Origin: Thiolapillus brandeum | GTDB taxonomy: Bacteria; Pseudomonadota; Gammaproteobacteria; Chromatiales; Chromatiaceae | Direction of reading: 5' to 3' | DNA: 64,000 nucleotides | NCBI RefSeq assembly: GCF_000828615.1 | Contig: NZ_AP012273.1 | Span: 620,001-684,000, forward strand | Part shown: piece after piece, positions 25,721-33,998 of the stretch | Layout of the letters: the number at the start of each line of letters is the position of its first letter | How positions within the stretch are numbered: the stretch's first letter is position 1 | Program-made: the position numbers and the translations under genes | Notes under the pieces: generated by a model | What the model was told of the DNA's origin: nothing | The model's input: the letters and a program-made list of their open reading frames with translations, nothing else | Database searches by the model: none

Positions 25721-28558
25721 ATGCAGCATTTGACCGGGGTTCAAGGGTACAATGGCCGCATCGAACTGTTTGTATGGAAAACCCCTTTGTCTGAAACAAT
25801 CTATTTGCCTGGCCAGCGCTGGCTGAGCGACACGGACCCGGATCTGGGTCTGGGCCTGGTCACTGAAATCGAACCCCGCCGTTTGACACTGCTGTTCCCT
25901 GCCATCGGTGAAAGCCGGGTCTATGCTTTGCCGGACGCGCCACTCACGCGGCTGGTGCTGGAGCCTGGGGACAGTTTGCAGGACGATCAGGAAGAGCCTC
26001 TCACCGTAGTCGAGATCGAGGAACGGGAGGGATTGTTCATTTATCTCTGCCGCAATGAACAGGGCGAGTCACGGCGTCTGGCGGAGATGGATGTCAGTCC
26101 GCATCTGCAGCTCAATCGCCCCCGGGAAAAACTCCTGGCCGGACGCCTGGACAGCAATAGCTGGTTCGATCTGCGCCAGCAATCCTGGCAACAGATGGCT
26201 GCTGAGGCTGTCTCACCCGTTCAGGGATTGGCAGGGCCGCGCATCAGCCTGATTCCTCATCAGCTGTATATTGCCTGGCAGACCGCCCGACGCTTTCTGC
26301 CCCGGGTGCTGCTGGCGGACGAGGTGGGTCTGGGCAAGACCATAGAAGCCGGTTTGATCCTGCATCGCATGCTGCTTGCGGGACGTGCCCGGCGGGTGCT
26401 GATCGTGGTGCCTGATCCCCTGCTGCACCAGTGGCTGGTGGAGATGCTGCGCCGCTTCAATCTGCGCTTCGCTCTGTTCGACAAGGAACGTTTTGAGGCT
26501 TCGGATTCGGACAATCCCTTTGCCGACGAGCAGCAGGTGCTGTGCAGCCTGGATTTCCTCCTGTCCGCGCCAAAGATCGCCCGGGCGGCCCTGGAAGAGG
26601 AGTGGGATCTGCTGGTGGTGGACGAGGCTCATCACCTGCACTGGAGCGAAGAGGAGTCCAGCCTGGAATACGATCTGGTGGAAGCCCTGGCGGAACAGGC
26701 CCTGGGGGTGTTGTTGCTCAGCGCGACCCCCGAACAACTGGGCCGGGCGGGGCATTTTGGCCGCCTGCGCCTTCTCGATCCGCATCGTTATCCTGATTAC
26801 CAGAGCTTTCTGGACGAGGAAACCCGCTATCAGCAGGTCGCGGATATCGCCGCCCGGCTTCTGGATGACCAGGCCCTGAAGCCGGAGCAGCAGGATCTGC
26901 TGGAACAGTTGCTGGGGGATGTGGCGGATCTGGATCCCGGGCATATCGTGCGGCGTCTGGTGGATCGCTTCGGCACGGGCCGGGTCATGTTCCGCAACAC
27001 CCGGCACCGGGTGCAGGGCTTTCCCCGGCGGGTACTGCATGTGAGTGAACTGGACTGGCCGGCACCCTATGCCGCTATCGAGGATCCGGCCCAGGCCCTG
27101 GCGCCGGAACGCCATGTCCCGGGCTGGCAGGATTGTGACCCACGCCTGGGATGGCTGGCAGCCCTGCTCAATGAGTTGGCGCCCCAAAAGGTGCTGCTCA
27201 TCTGCGCCAGCAGGGAAACCGTGCTGGAACTCCAGGAATGGCTGCGCCTGCGCCATGCCATTCACGCGGCAGTCTTCCATGAAGACATGGAAATTGTGGA
27301 GCGTGACCGGGCAGCAGCTTTTTTCGCCGACGCTGAAGAAGGCAGCCAGATCCTGCTGTGCTCGGAGATCGGTAGCGAGGGCCGCAACTTCCAGTTCGCC
27401 CGCCACCTGGTGCTCTTCGATCTGCCTCTGGAACCGGATCTTCTGGAACAACGCATCGGCCGCCTGGACCGTATCGGCCAGGGGCAGTTCATAGACCTGC
27501 ATCTGCCCCTGATGCAGGGCAGCCCCATGGAAGGCCTGTACCGCTGGTATCAGGAAGGGTTGAATGCTTTCGAGCAGCCCTCCGCCGTAGCCGTCACCTT
27601 GTACGAGGAATTCTCCAACCTGTTGCACGAAGCCCTGGAAGAACCGGCTCTGACAGAAGCCCTGCTGGAAAAGGTGGTGCAGCGCCGCGTGGCCCTGGAA
27701 GAGAAACTGGCCCGGGGGCGGGATCGTTTGCTGGAGCTGCAATCCTGTGACCAGGACAAGGCCGCCAGTCTGGTGGCGCAGATCGAGGAACAGGAAACTG
27801 ATTCCACGGTGGCGGATTACATGCTGCGCTACTGGGATGCATTTGGCGTGGAACATGAACCGGGACCGGGAAAATCCCTGGTGCTGAAACCGGGCGAGCA
27901 TATGCGCCAGGAACGCTTTCCCGGCCTGGCGGAAGACGGTGCGACGGTGACCTTTGAGCGCAATGATGCTCTGGTGCATGAAGACCGCCAGTTCCTGACC
28001 TGGGAGCACCCCATGGTGCGTGGCGCCCTGGAGGAGCTGGTGAGTGGCGACCTGGGCAGTGCGGCTTTCCTGGTTCTGGAGAACGGCCCTCTGCCATCGG
28101 GCACTCTGTTGCTGGAGTTGGTTTTTGTGCTCAATTGCGCCGCCCCCCGGGAGTTGGAAGCCAGCCGCTACCTGCCGCCGACGACACTGCGCCTGGTGCT
28201 GGATCGCCAGGGCAAGGACTATGCCGCCTTGCTGCCGGCGGGAAAACTGCGCGGTCGCTCCATGCACCGGGACCGGCCCACTGCCGCCAAGGTCATCAAG
28301 TCCCAGGCAGAATTGCTGCGCGGACTCATCGTTCAGGGTGAACAACAAGTGGCAAAGCAGGCCCGGGAGGTGGTGGATCACGCCCTGGATCGAATGCGCG
28401 CCGAACTGGAGGAAGAGCAGCACCGGCTGCAAAGTCTGAGTGACGGCTCAGCCATGGAAGAGTTGCAGCTGCTGGAAGGCCACCAGGCCCTGTTGGAGGA
28501 ATATCTGCCCCGCACCCGTCTGCGCCTGGATGCCTTGCGTTTGTTCGTACGGGTATGA
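25721..28558 (+). CDS. rapA: RNA polymerase-associated Swi2/Snf2 ATPase RapA
   Basis: A 945-residue protein of the normal RapA length. N-terminal Tudor-like domains (PGQRWLSDTDPDLGLGLVTEIEPRRLTLLFP) are followed by a Snf2 helicase core: motif I LLADEVGLGKTIEAGLIL, motif II LLVVDEAHHL, motif III LLLSATPEQL, and C-terminal lobe ILLCSEIGSEGRNFQFARHLVLFDLP with EQRIGRLDRIGQ (motif VI). A C-terminal RapA-specific region follows. RapA binds core RNA polymerase and helps recycling under stress. The start may be slightly downstream, since homologues begin near PGQRW. It diverges from nrdA and is followed closely by the patatin gene. Confidence 0.95.
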   Translation: MQHLTGVQGYNGRIELFVWKTPLSETIYLPGQRWLSDTDPDLGLGLVTEIEPRRLTLLFPAIGESRVYALPDAPLTRLVLEPGDSLQDDQEEPLTVVEIEEREGLFIYLCRNEQGESRRLAEMDVSPHLQLNRPREKLLAGRLDSNSWFDLRQQSWQQMAAEAVSPVQGLAGPRISLIPHQLYIAWQTARRFLPRVLLADEVGLGKTIEAGLILHRMLLAGRARRVLIVVPDPLLHQWLVEMLRRFNLRFALFDKERFEASDSDNPFADEQQVLCSLDFLLSAPKIARAALEEEWDLLVVDEAHHLHWSEEESSLEYDLVEALAEQALGVLLLSATPEQLGRAGHFGRLRLLDPHRYPDYQSFLDEETRYQQVADIAARLLDDQALKPEQQDLLEQLLGDVADLDPGHIVRRLVDRFGTGRVMFRNTRHRVQGFPRRVLHVSELDWPAPYAAIEDPAQALAPERHVPGWQDCDPRLGWLAALLNELAPQKVLLICASRETVLELQEWLRLRHAIHAAVFHEDMEIVERDRAAAFFADAEEGSQILLCSEIGSEGRNFQFARHLVLFDLPLEPDLLEQRIGRLDRIGQGQFIDLHLPLMQGSPMEGLYRWYQEGLNAFEQPSAVAVTLYEEFSNLLHEALEEPALTEALLEKVVQRRVALEEKLARGRDRLLELQSCDQDKAASLVAQIEEQETDSTVADYMLRYWDAFGVEHEPGPGKSLVLKPGEHMRQERFPGLAEDGATVTFERNDALVHEDRQFLTWEHPMVRGALEELVSGDLGSAAFLVLENGPLPSGTLLLELVFVLNCAAPRELEASRYLPPTTLRLVLDRQGKDYAALLPAGKLRGRSMHRDRPTAAKVIKSQAELLRGLIVQGEQQVAKQAREVVDHALDRMRAELEEEQHRLQSLSDGSAMEELQLLEGHQALLEEYLPRTRLRLDALRLFVRV

Positions 28559-28565
28559 TGACTGC

Positions 28566-30755
28566 ATGAAACCTGGTATCGGAAAATACCTGTTGTGCTT
28601 GCTGCTGACAGTGCCTGTGGTGCTGGCGAATGCCGCAGAGCGCCCCAGGGTCGGCCTGGTACTCAGTGGTGGAGGCGCCCGGGGCGCGGCGCACATCAGT
28701 GTACTCAAAGTCATCGAGGAACAGGGCGTTCCCATCGATTATATCGCGGGCACCAGTATGGGAGCCATCATCGGAGGCTTGTATGCCTCGGGCCTGTCTC
28801 CGGAAGAGATTGAGAAACGCCTGGCCGCCATGGATTGGGGCGACATGCTCACGGACAGTCCCAAAAGGGAAGACCTGAGCTACCGGCGCAAACGCGAGGA
28901 CGAGGAAGTTCTGGTGCGCTACGCGGCGGGTTTCAGGGATGGCAAGGTGCAACTGCCTCAGGGATTGCTGCAGGGACAAAAGCTGTTGCTGTTCCTGCGG
29001 GAGCTGACCCTGCCGGTGGCGGATGTCGAGGATTTTGACCAGCTGCCCATCCCTTTCCGCGCCGTGGCCACGGACATCAGCACCGGGCAGGCGGTGGTGC
29101 TGGATCATGGGGATCTGGCCCTGGCCATGCGCGCCAGTTCGTCCATTCCCAGTGTGTTCTCTCCCGTGGAGCTGGATGGCCGGCTGCTGGTGGATGGCGG
29201 CGTGAGCAACAACCTGCCCGTGGACATCGTACGCGCCATGGGCGCTGACAGGCTCATCGTGGTGGATGTGAGTACGCCCCTGGCAAAGCGTGAAGAACTC
29301 GGCAGCGTTATTTCCATCACCGATCAGCTGACCACCATAATGACCCGGCGCAATACCGAACGCAGTATCAAGGCGCTCAGCAAAGAGGATGTGTTGGTGG
29401 TGCCGGATCTTTCGTCCGTGACCACCACGGATTTTGCCAATTCCATGAAGGCCCTCAAACCCGGGATGGTGGCCGCGAGAAAGCAGCAGGCCCGGCTGGC
29501 GCGTATTGCCCAGGAAACGGCTGGAGCATCCGGATCCCCGGGGCCTGAAGCCGTCGTGCAAAAGCCTTTGCCGGTCATCAGCTTCATGGAACTGAACAAT
29601 GATTCAGGTCTTTCCGACAAGGCCATAGAGCGCTACTTCGCAACGGTAAAACTGGGACAGCCTCTGGATGTTCAGGCTCTCGAAGCCGCCATTTCGGAGT
29701 TGTATGGACTGGATTTGTTTAAACAGATCAGCTACCGGCTGGTATCCAGGGACGGTGAAACAGGCGTCGAGATCAGTGTCCGGAAAAAGCCCTGGGGGCC
29801 CAATTATCTCCAGGCAGGCTTGCAGTTTCATGGAGACTGGAACGATGAGAATGGTTTCAATCTGGGCATGAGTTACACGCGCGCTGCGGTGAACCCTCTT
29901 GGGGGGGAGTTTCGCGCCATTCTGGAACTGGGAGACCGCCCCCGGCTGCAGGGAGAGTTCTACCAGCCCCTGGATACGAACCGGGCCTTTTTTGTCCATC
30001 CCCAGCTGGAATATACGCGCAACACCATCGGTTATTACACCGAAGGGGACAAGTTGGGGGAATACGATCTCAGTGAAACTCAGCTGTCTCTGGATTTCGG
30101 ATTGAACCTGTCCAGTTGGGGGGAGTTGCGTTTGGGCTGGCGTGGTGGCCGGGCTGATGTGGAAATCCGCAGCGGTTTTCCCGGTGTCGTGGAAGGCGTG
30201 TCGGATACCGGTGAGCTGCACCTGGATTTTGGTGTGGATACCCTGGACAGCCTGTACTTCCCCACCAGCGGTCACTGGATGCGGGCGGAATTGAGCAGCC
30301 ATGACCGGCGCTGGGGTGATGACAACGATTTCCACCAGCTTTACCTGGATGCCGGCATGGCCATGACCCGGGATCGGGATACCCTGTTCTTCCGGGGGCA
30401 GGCGGGATTCACTCTGGACAGCAATGCCCCCCTGTACGGCCTGTTCCGGCTGGGCGGTTTTCTCGATCTTTCAGGCTTCCATGTGAATGAGCTGACCGGA
30501 CAGCATATGGGGCATGGTCTGCTGGGGTATATGCGTCGTCTGGATGATGGCGGTTTGGCGCCCTTGTACCTGGGAGCGACTCTGGAAGCGGGAAATACCT
30601 GGCAGGCGGCCGGGGACATTGGTAATGACTGGTTGCTGGGGGGCAGCATGTTCCTGGGGCTGGATACCCTGTTGGGGCCTCTGTATATGGGCTATGCCCT
30701 CGGTGAAGATGATCACGGAAGCCTGTTCATGTATTTTGGCGCGCCTATCAAGTAG
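28566..30755 (+). CDS. Patatin-like phospholipase with POTRA and outer-membrane barrel (type Vd, PlpD-like)
   Basis: About 729 residues. Signal peptide MKPGIGKYLLCLLLTVPVVLANA is followed by a patatin domain with oxyanion loop GLVLSGGGARGAAH, nucleophile elbow GTSMG (Ser) and catalytic Asp in VDGGVSNN. After a linker near residue 325 comes a POTRA-like region (ISELYGLDLFKQISYRLVSRDGETGVEISVRKKPW). A C-terminal 16-strand-type beta barrel follows with alternating aromatic strands, ending GSLFMYFGAPIK. This layout is the type Vd autotransporter, which presents or releases a lipase across the outer membrane. ATG 28566 is chosen for its signal peptide. It lies 7 bases after rapA. Confidence 0.9.
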   Translation: MKPGIGKYLLCLLLTVPVVLANAAERPRVGLVLSGGGARGAAHISVLKVIEEQGVPIDYIAGTSMGAIIGGLYASGLSPEEIEKRLAAMDWGDMLTDSPKREDLSYRRKREDEEVLVRYAAGFRDGKVQLPQGLLQGQKLLLFLRELTLPVADVEDFDQLPIPFRAVATDISTGQAVVLDHGDLALAMRASSSIPSVFSPVELDGRLLVDGGVSNNLPVDIVRAMGADRLIVVDVSTPLAKREELGSVISITDQLTTIMTRRNTERSIKALSKEDVLVVPDLSSVTTTDFANSMKALKPGMVAARKQQARLARIAQETAGASGSPGPEAVVQKPLPVISFMELNNDSGLSDKAIERYFATVKLGQPLDVQALEAAISELYGLDLFKQISYRLVSRDGETGVEISVRKKPWGPNYLQAGLQFHGDWNDENGFNLGMSYTRAAVNPLGGEFRAILELGDRPRLQGEFYQPLDTNRAFFVHPQLEYTRNTIGYYTEGDKLGEYDLSETQLSLDFGLNLSSWGELRLGWRGGRADVEIRSGFPGVVEGVSDTGELHLDFGVDTLDSLYFPTSGHWMRAELSSHDRRWGDDNDFHQLYLDAGMAMTRDRDTLFFRGQAGFTLDSNAPLYGLFRLGGFLDLSGFHVNELTGQHMGHGLLGYMRRLDDGGLAPLYLGATLEAGNTWQAAGDIGNDWLLGGSMFLGLDTLLGPLYMGYALGEDDHGSLFMYFGAPIK

Positions 30756-30779
30756 TCTCTCGGGTCAGAATCCCTGGAC

Positions 30780-31748
30780 TCAGGTTGGGGCCGCGGCAGC
30801 GGAACGGTAACGCTGTACCAGTTCATGCACCAGGGGTGTGCATATCGATTTGATGGCAATGTCCAGCATACCGCCGGGGATCATCAGGGTATTGCGCCGC
30901 GTCATCCTGGCGCCTGGGATCTGCGCCAGCAGGCTGGGAAAATCATAGCGCGCCGGTTCACGAAAGCGAATGACCACGATGCTTTCATCCAGGCTGGGGA
31001 TCTCACGCAGCTCAAAGGGATTGGAAGTATCCGTCAGAGGCACGCGCTGGAAATTGATATCCGTGAGGGAGAACTGGGGCGTGATGTAGGCGATGTAGTC
31101 CTCCATGCGTCGCATAATGGTGTGGGTGGTGGATTCCGGTGATTTCTGCTTCTCATGGGCGTCCCGGTAGATCTTCTGTATCCACTCCAGATTGATGACC
31201 GGCACCACGCCGATGAGCAGATCCACCCATTGGGCAATATCGATCCCACGCATTTTGCGTTCCTTGAGTTTCTTGCGCCGGCGGATGATCACTGGATTGT
31301 GGGATGCCGACATTTCCCGGTGCGTCCAGGAATTTTCCGCGCAGCCCCCGTGCATGCCATCGTAGATGAGCAGATCCGTGCCGTTGGGCACTTCTTCCCA
31401 GGAGGTGAATGAGCCCACGGGTACGCCGTAGATATCCGCCAGCGTCTCGTTCTCCACATAACGCCGGCACAGGCCGGTGCCCGAGCGGGAGTATTCCCGG
31501 AACAGGCCTTCCAGGCGATCCAGGAAATTGGCTTCCGGTGCGAAGTGACTCAGGCAGCGGCCTTGCTTCTCGGCCTGGGATACCATGTGTTGCATGCGTT
31601 TACGGTCATAACGGCGGAAGGCATTGCCGTCCACGCGGAAGGCGGTGATGCCTTCGCGGCGGAAAATATTGTCGAAGATCCGCCGGAAAGTGGTAGTGCC
31701 TGCTCCGGATGAGCCGGTGATTGCAATGATCGGATGCTTGGAAGACAT
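30780..31748 (-). CDS. Phosphoribulokinase-like protein lacking key catalytic residues
   Basis: A 322-residue homologue of class I (proteobacterial) phosphoribulokinase. It aligns without gaps to Rhodobacter PRK over the first 49 residues: P-loop GSSGAGTTT, Arg31 and Arg49 are present. The catalytic base Asp42 is Asn, and His45 is Arg (VDGNAFRRYDR instead of EGDAFHRFNR). The Walker-B-like YEGLHG is YDGMHG. A basic insert (NPVIIRRRKKLKERKMRG) precedes VDLLIGVVPVINLEWIQKIYRD. The C-terminal half (INFQRVPLTDTSNPF, ESIVVIRFREPARYDFPSLL, IPGGMLDIAIK) is well conserved. It may be a kinase with a different substrate, a regulator or an inactive paralogue. No RuBisCO gene is adjacent. Confidence 0.85.
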   Translation of the reverse strand: MSSKHPIIAITGSSGAGTTTFRRIFDNIFRREGITAFRVDGNAFRRYDRKRMQHMVSQAEKQGRCLSHFAPEANFLDRLEGLFREYSRSGTGLCRRYVENETLADIYGVPVGSFTSWEEVPNGTDLLIYDGMHGGCAENSWTHREMSASHNPVIIRRRKKLKERKMRGIDIAQWVDLLIGVVPVINLEWIQKIYRDAHEKQKSPESTTHTIMRRMEDYIAYITPQFSLTDINFQRVPLTDTSNPFELREIPSLDESIVVIRFREPARYDFPSLLAQIPGARMTRRNTLMIPGGMLDIAIKSICTPLVHELVQRYRSAAAAPT

Positions 31749-31943
31749 GAATCCGTCCGTCCTGTTCAGGGAATCGGACGATCATTTATAACACAGGAAT
31801 AAAACCATGTGCAAAACATGGAAAACAGCTGTCATGAATTGATCAAAGGCCTTTCCGGCAGGTTGAACAGGACTCAGGTGGTCAAGGTCCGGGAATTTTC
31901 TGCGGCCCCTCTTCCCGGAAAGAGAAGAGGGGAAGAGCCGTTA

Positions 31944-32330
31944 TCAGTCCTGAAGTTGCTGTATGGCTCGTTCAATCATGGTCCGGGCTTCTTCAGCCAC
32001 GGCACGCACATCCGCAGCTTCGGACAAGCCGAGAACCGCTACGGGATCCATGAAGCTCACCACGGTCTTGTCTCCTTCCTCGCGCATGATGAAGTTGCAG
32101 GGCAGCAGGGTTCCCGCGTTGGGTTCTGCTGTGATCACCCGATCCGCCAGCTTGGGGTTGCAGGCGCCGTAAATGTGATAGGCAGGTATGTCCTTGTCCA
32201 TCTTGTTCTTGAAGATGGCCTGCACGTCCACGTCACTGACCACGCCCAGATGGTTGGCCATCAGGATTTCCCTGACCTTGTCCAGGGCGGCATCAAAAGG
32301 CATGTCCAGGGTTATGTTCATTTCGTACAT
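31944..32330 (-). CDS. DUF302 family protein
   Basis: A 128-residue DUF302 domain protein: MYEMNITLDMPFDAALDKVREILMANHLGVVSDVDVQAIFKNKM, then YHIYGACNPKLADRVITAEPNAGTLLPCNFIMREE. The conserved block around GACNP and LLPCN carries two cysteines typical of the family. DUF302 proteins are small cytoplasmic or periplasmic proteins of unknown function, often near redox and sulfur genes. No signal peptide is seen here. It stands alone, divergent from the CBS gene. Confidence 0.85.
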   Translation of the reverse strand: MYEMNITLDMPFDAALDKVREILMANHLGVVSDVDVQAIFKNKMDKDIPAYHIYGACNPKLADRVITAEPNAGTLLPCNFIMREEGDKTVVSFMDPVAVLGLSEAADVRAVAEEARTMIERAIQQLQD

Positions 32331-32588
32331 GGGTTTGTCCTCACTGTATTTGTTGTGAGTGCGAGTTTAGACCTGGAGAAAGGATATTGCATTGAAATGT
32401 CGCAACCGTCATTGGCCGGACTGGCATGCCGGCGGGGTTCCGGGATCGGACATGGGACGCACCAACAGCTTTTCCGCCAAGGTCTAAGATGGCATGGTAT
32501 CCGTAGCGTTGTAATATGCAGATCGGAATGTGTGGATTCAAAGAGGGATTCACAATAACTCAGGTCAACCACAAAGAGGTACAAAGCT

Positions 32589-33035
32589 ATGTTGGTAAAA
32601 GATGTCATGACCCGGGGTGCGCGCAGCGTTACCCGGGATACTCCGATTCAGGAAGTGGCTTCCCTGATGTGTCTGTACCGTTACAGCGGCCTGCCCGTCG
32701 TGGAGGACGAAAAACTCATCGGCTTCATTGCCGAAAAGGATGTACTGGCGCAGCTGTTTCCCAGTGTCGAGGATGCCATGGAAGGTATGGCTACCATTGA
32801 TTTGAAGGAAAAGGCCCGGGAATACAAATCCATCATGAGTCGCAAGGTGGGAGATCTCATGACCCGGGGGGCAAAAACGGTTTCCCCGGATATGCCTGTA
32901 CTCAAGGCCGCAATCATCATGGCCAACAATCGCTTCCGCCGTATTCCTGTGGCTGAAGGTGACAAGCTGGTGGGAATGCTCAGCCTGGGAGATATTCACA
33001 AGGCTATCTTTCACCAGAGTCTGACCGAGAGCTGA
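32589..33035 (+). CDS. Tandem CBS-domain protein
   Basis: A 148-residue protein made of two CBS domains: MLVKDVMTRGARSVTRDTPIQEVASLM...RYSGLPVVEDEKLIGFIAEKDVL and VGDLMTRGAKTVSPDMPVLKAAIIMANNRFRRIPVAEGDKLVGMLSLGDI. Such stand-alone pairs bind adenosine nucleotides and sense energy state. An AAAGAGGT ribosome-binding site precedes the ATG. No partner domain is present, so the regulated target is unknown. Confidence 0.9.
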   Translation: MLVKDVMTRGARSVTRDTPIQEVASLMCLYRYSGLPVVEDEKLIGFIAEKDVLAQLFPSVEDAMEGMATIDLKEKAREYKSIMSRKVGDLMTRGAKTVSPDMPVLKAAIIMANNRFRRIPVAEGDKLVGMLSLGDIHKAIFHQSLTES

Positions 33036-33262
33036 CAGCTGTGGATTCGCTGACATACAGCCCTCCAGGCACAGCCTGAACAAAACAAAAAACCAGTGTG
33101 AACCCATACTGTCCGGCACAACCAGGAAGCATCCCGTACCCCTTGCAGACAAGGGCGTAGTGAAATGGCAGTAGGTTGCCTGTGGTTACTGTTCCACCGG
33201 ATGCTCCATTGAAGTAGGGCTGAATGCCGAAGGCAAACCCGTTGGCTGAATGTGGAAAACGG

Positions 33263-33282
33263 CGGTACATCCCTGTACCGCA
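33263..33282. terminator. Hairpin between convergent genes
   Basis: GCGGTACA/TGTACCGC, an 8-bp stem with a TCCC loop but no T-run. It may mark the end of either transcript. The gap 33036-33300 holds nothing else recognised. Confidence 0.35.
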
Positions 33283-33300
33283 GTCTGACAGGCCCGGCTC

Positions 33301-33759
33301 TCAGGCGGCTTCCTGGATATGGGCTGCCTTGGCCTGCCGCGCCTTTTCGGCTTCTTCTGTGGAGTAGGCCTTACCTGACCAGAGCATCTCGTAGGCGATT
33401 TCCTCGTTGCCGTTCTCGCACAGCTCCAGAACCTTCTGGAACAGGGGCTGGAAGGTTTCGCTGCGGTGGGATTGCTCATGTTCCTCGAAGGATTTCCAGA
33501 AGGTCACGATCAGGGCTTCCTTTCCCTTCAGGGGGCTTTCCACGGCCTGTCCCACGGTGCTGCCCTCGTTGGAAATGTTGCCGCTGTTGAGGGAGACGAA
33601 ACCGCCAACGAAGCCGGTATCGGAATGGTAGGTCTTCACGTTCTCGCAAAGATAGGCTACCCGTTCCTGCAGGTCGTCCACGGTGTATTCAGGTTTGAGG
33701 ATGACGCGGTTTACAGTGACCACACCATCATGGGGGAAGTTTTCGATTAAGGCAGACAT
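33301..33759 (-). CDS. Hypothetical soluble protein, possibly a monooxygenase-like ferredoxin fold
   Basis: A 152-residue protein with no signal or membrane segment. The central part (VVTVNRVILKPEYTVDDLQERVAYLCENVKTYHSDTGFVGGFVSLNSG...KEALIVTFWKSFEEHEQSH) resembles the strand-helix pattern of ABM/EthD-type dimeric alpha-beta proteins, in particular 'FVGGFVSLN' and 'ALIVTFWKSFEEHEQSH'. A helical Ala/Glu-rich C-terminus follows. The family is not firmly recognised. It has a good ribosome-binding site (GAGAGA) before the ATG and lies alone between the CBS gene and the GGDEF-EAL gene. Confidence 0.6.
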   Translation of the reverse strand: MSALIENFPHDGVVTVNRVILKPEYTVDDLQERVAYLCENVKTYHSDTGFVGGFVSLNSGNISNEGSTVGQAVESPLKGKEALIVTFWKSFEEHEQSHRSETFQPLFQKVLELCENGNEEIAYEMLWSGKAYSTEEAEKARQAKAAHIQEAA

Positions 33760-33998
33760 GGTTCTCTCTCCGTTAGTTATAAAATAAACTGTTGCGCCAA
33801 TTAAGACAGCTTGGTTGAAATTAAGTTCATTATTAAATTCTTATTAAAGCGGTGGGTTTTGCAGACTCAGGCAGAGGCTCCTACCGGCTGTACAGCATTT
33901 TTGGATAAGAGGATTGGATCAGGCAGGGTTCTATCCGCAAGCCCCTGACAGGGCTCCGGTTATGAAACCATATGCGCAAGGAAATGCTACCCTGGCTA

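Noticed and set aside
26213-28432. A 739-codon open frame opposite rapA
   Set aside because: The plus strand has a full RapA with all helicase motifs; the antisense translation is Gln/His-rich with no recognisable fold.
28326-29561. A 411-codon frame opposite the patatin gene
   Set aside because: It lies antisense to the start of the patatin domain and its translation is His/Gly/Gln-rich without motifs.
30780-31748. Calvin-cycle phosphoribulokinase (cbbP) by name
   Set aside because: Catalytic Asp42 and His45 are replaced, so the standard function cannot be assigned from homology.
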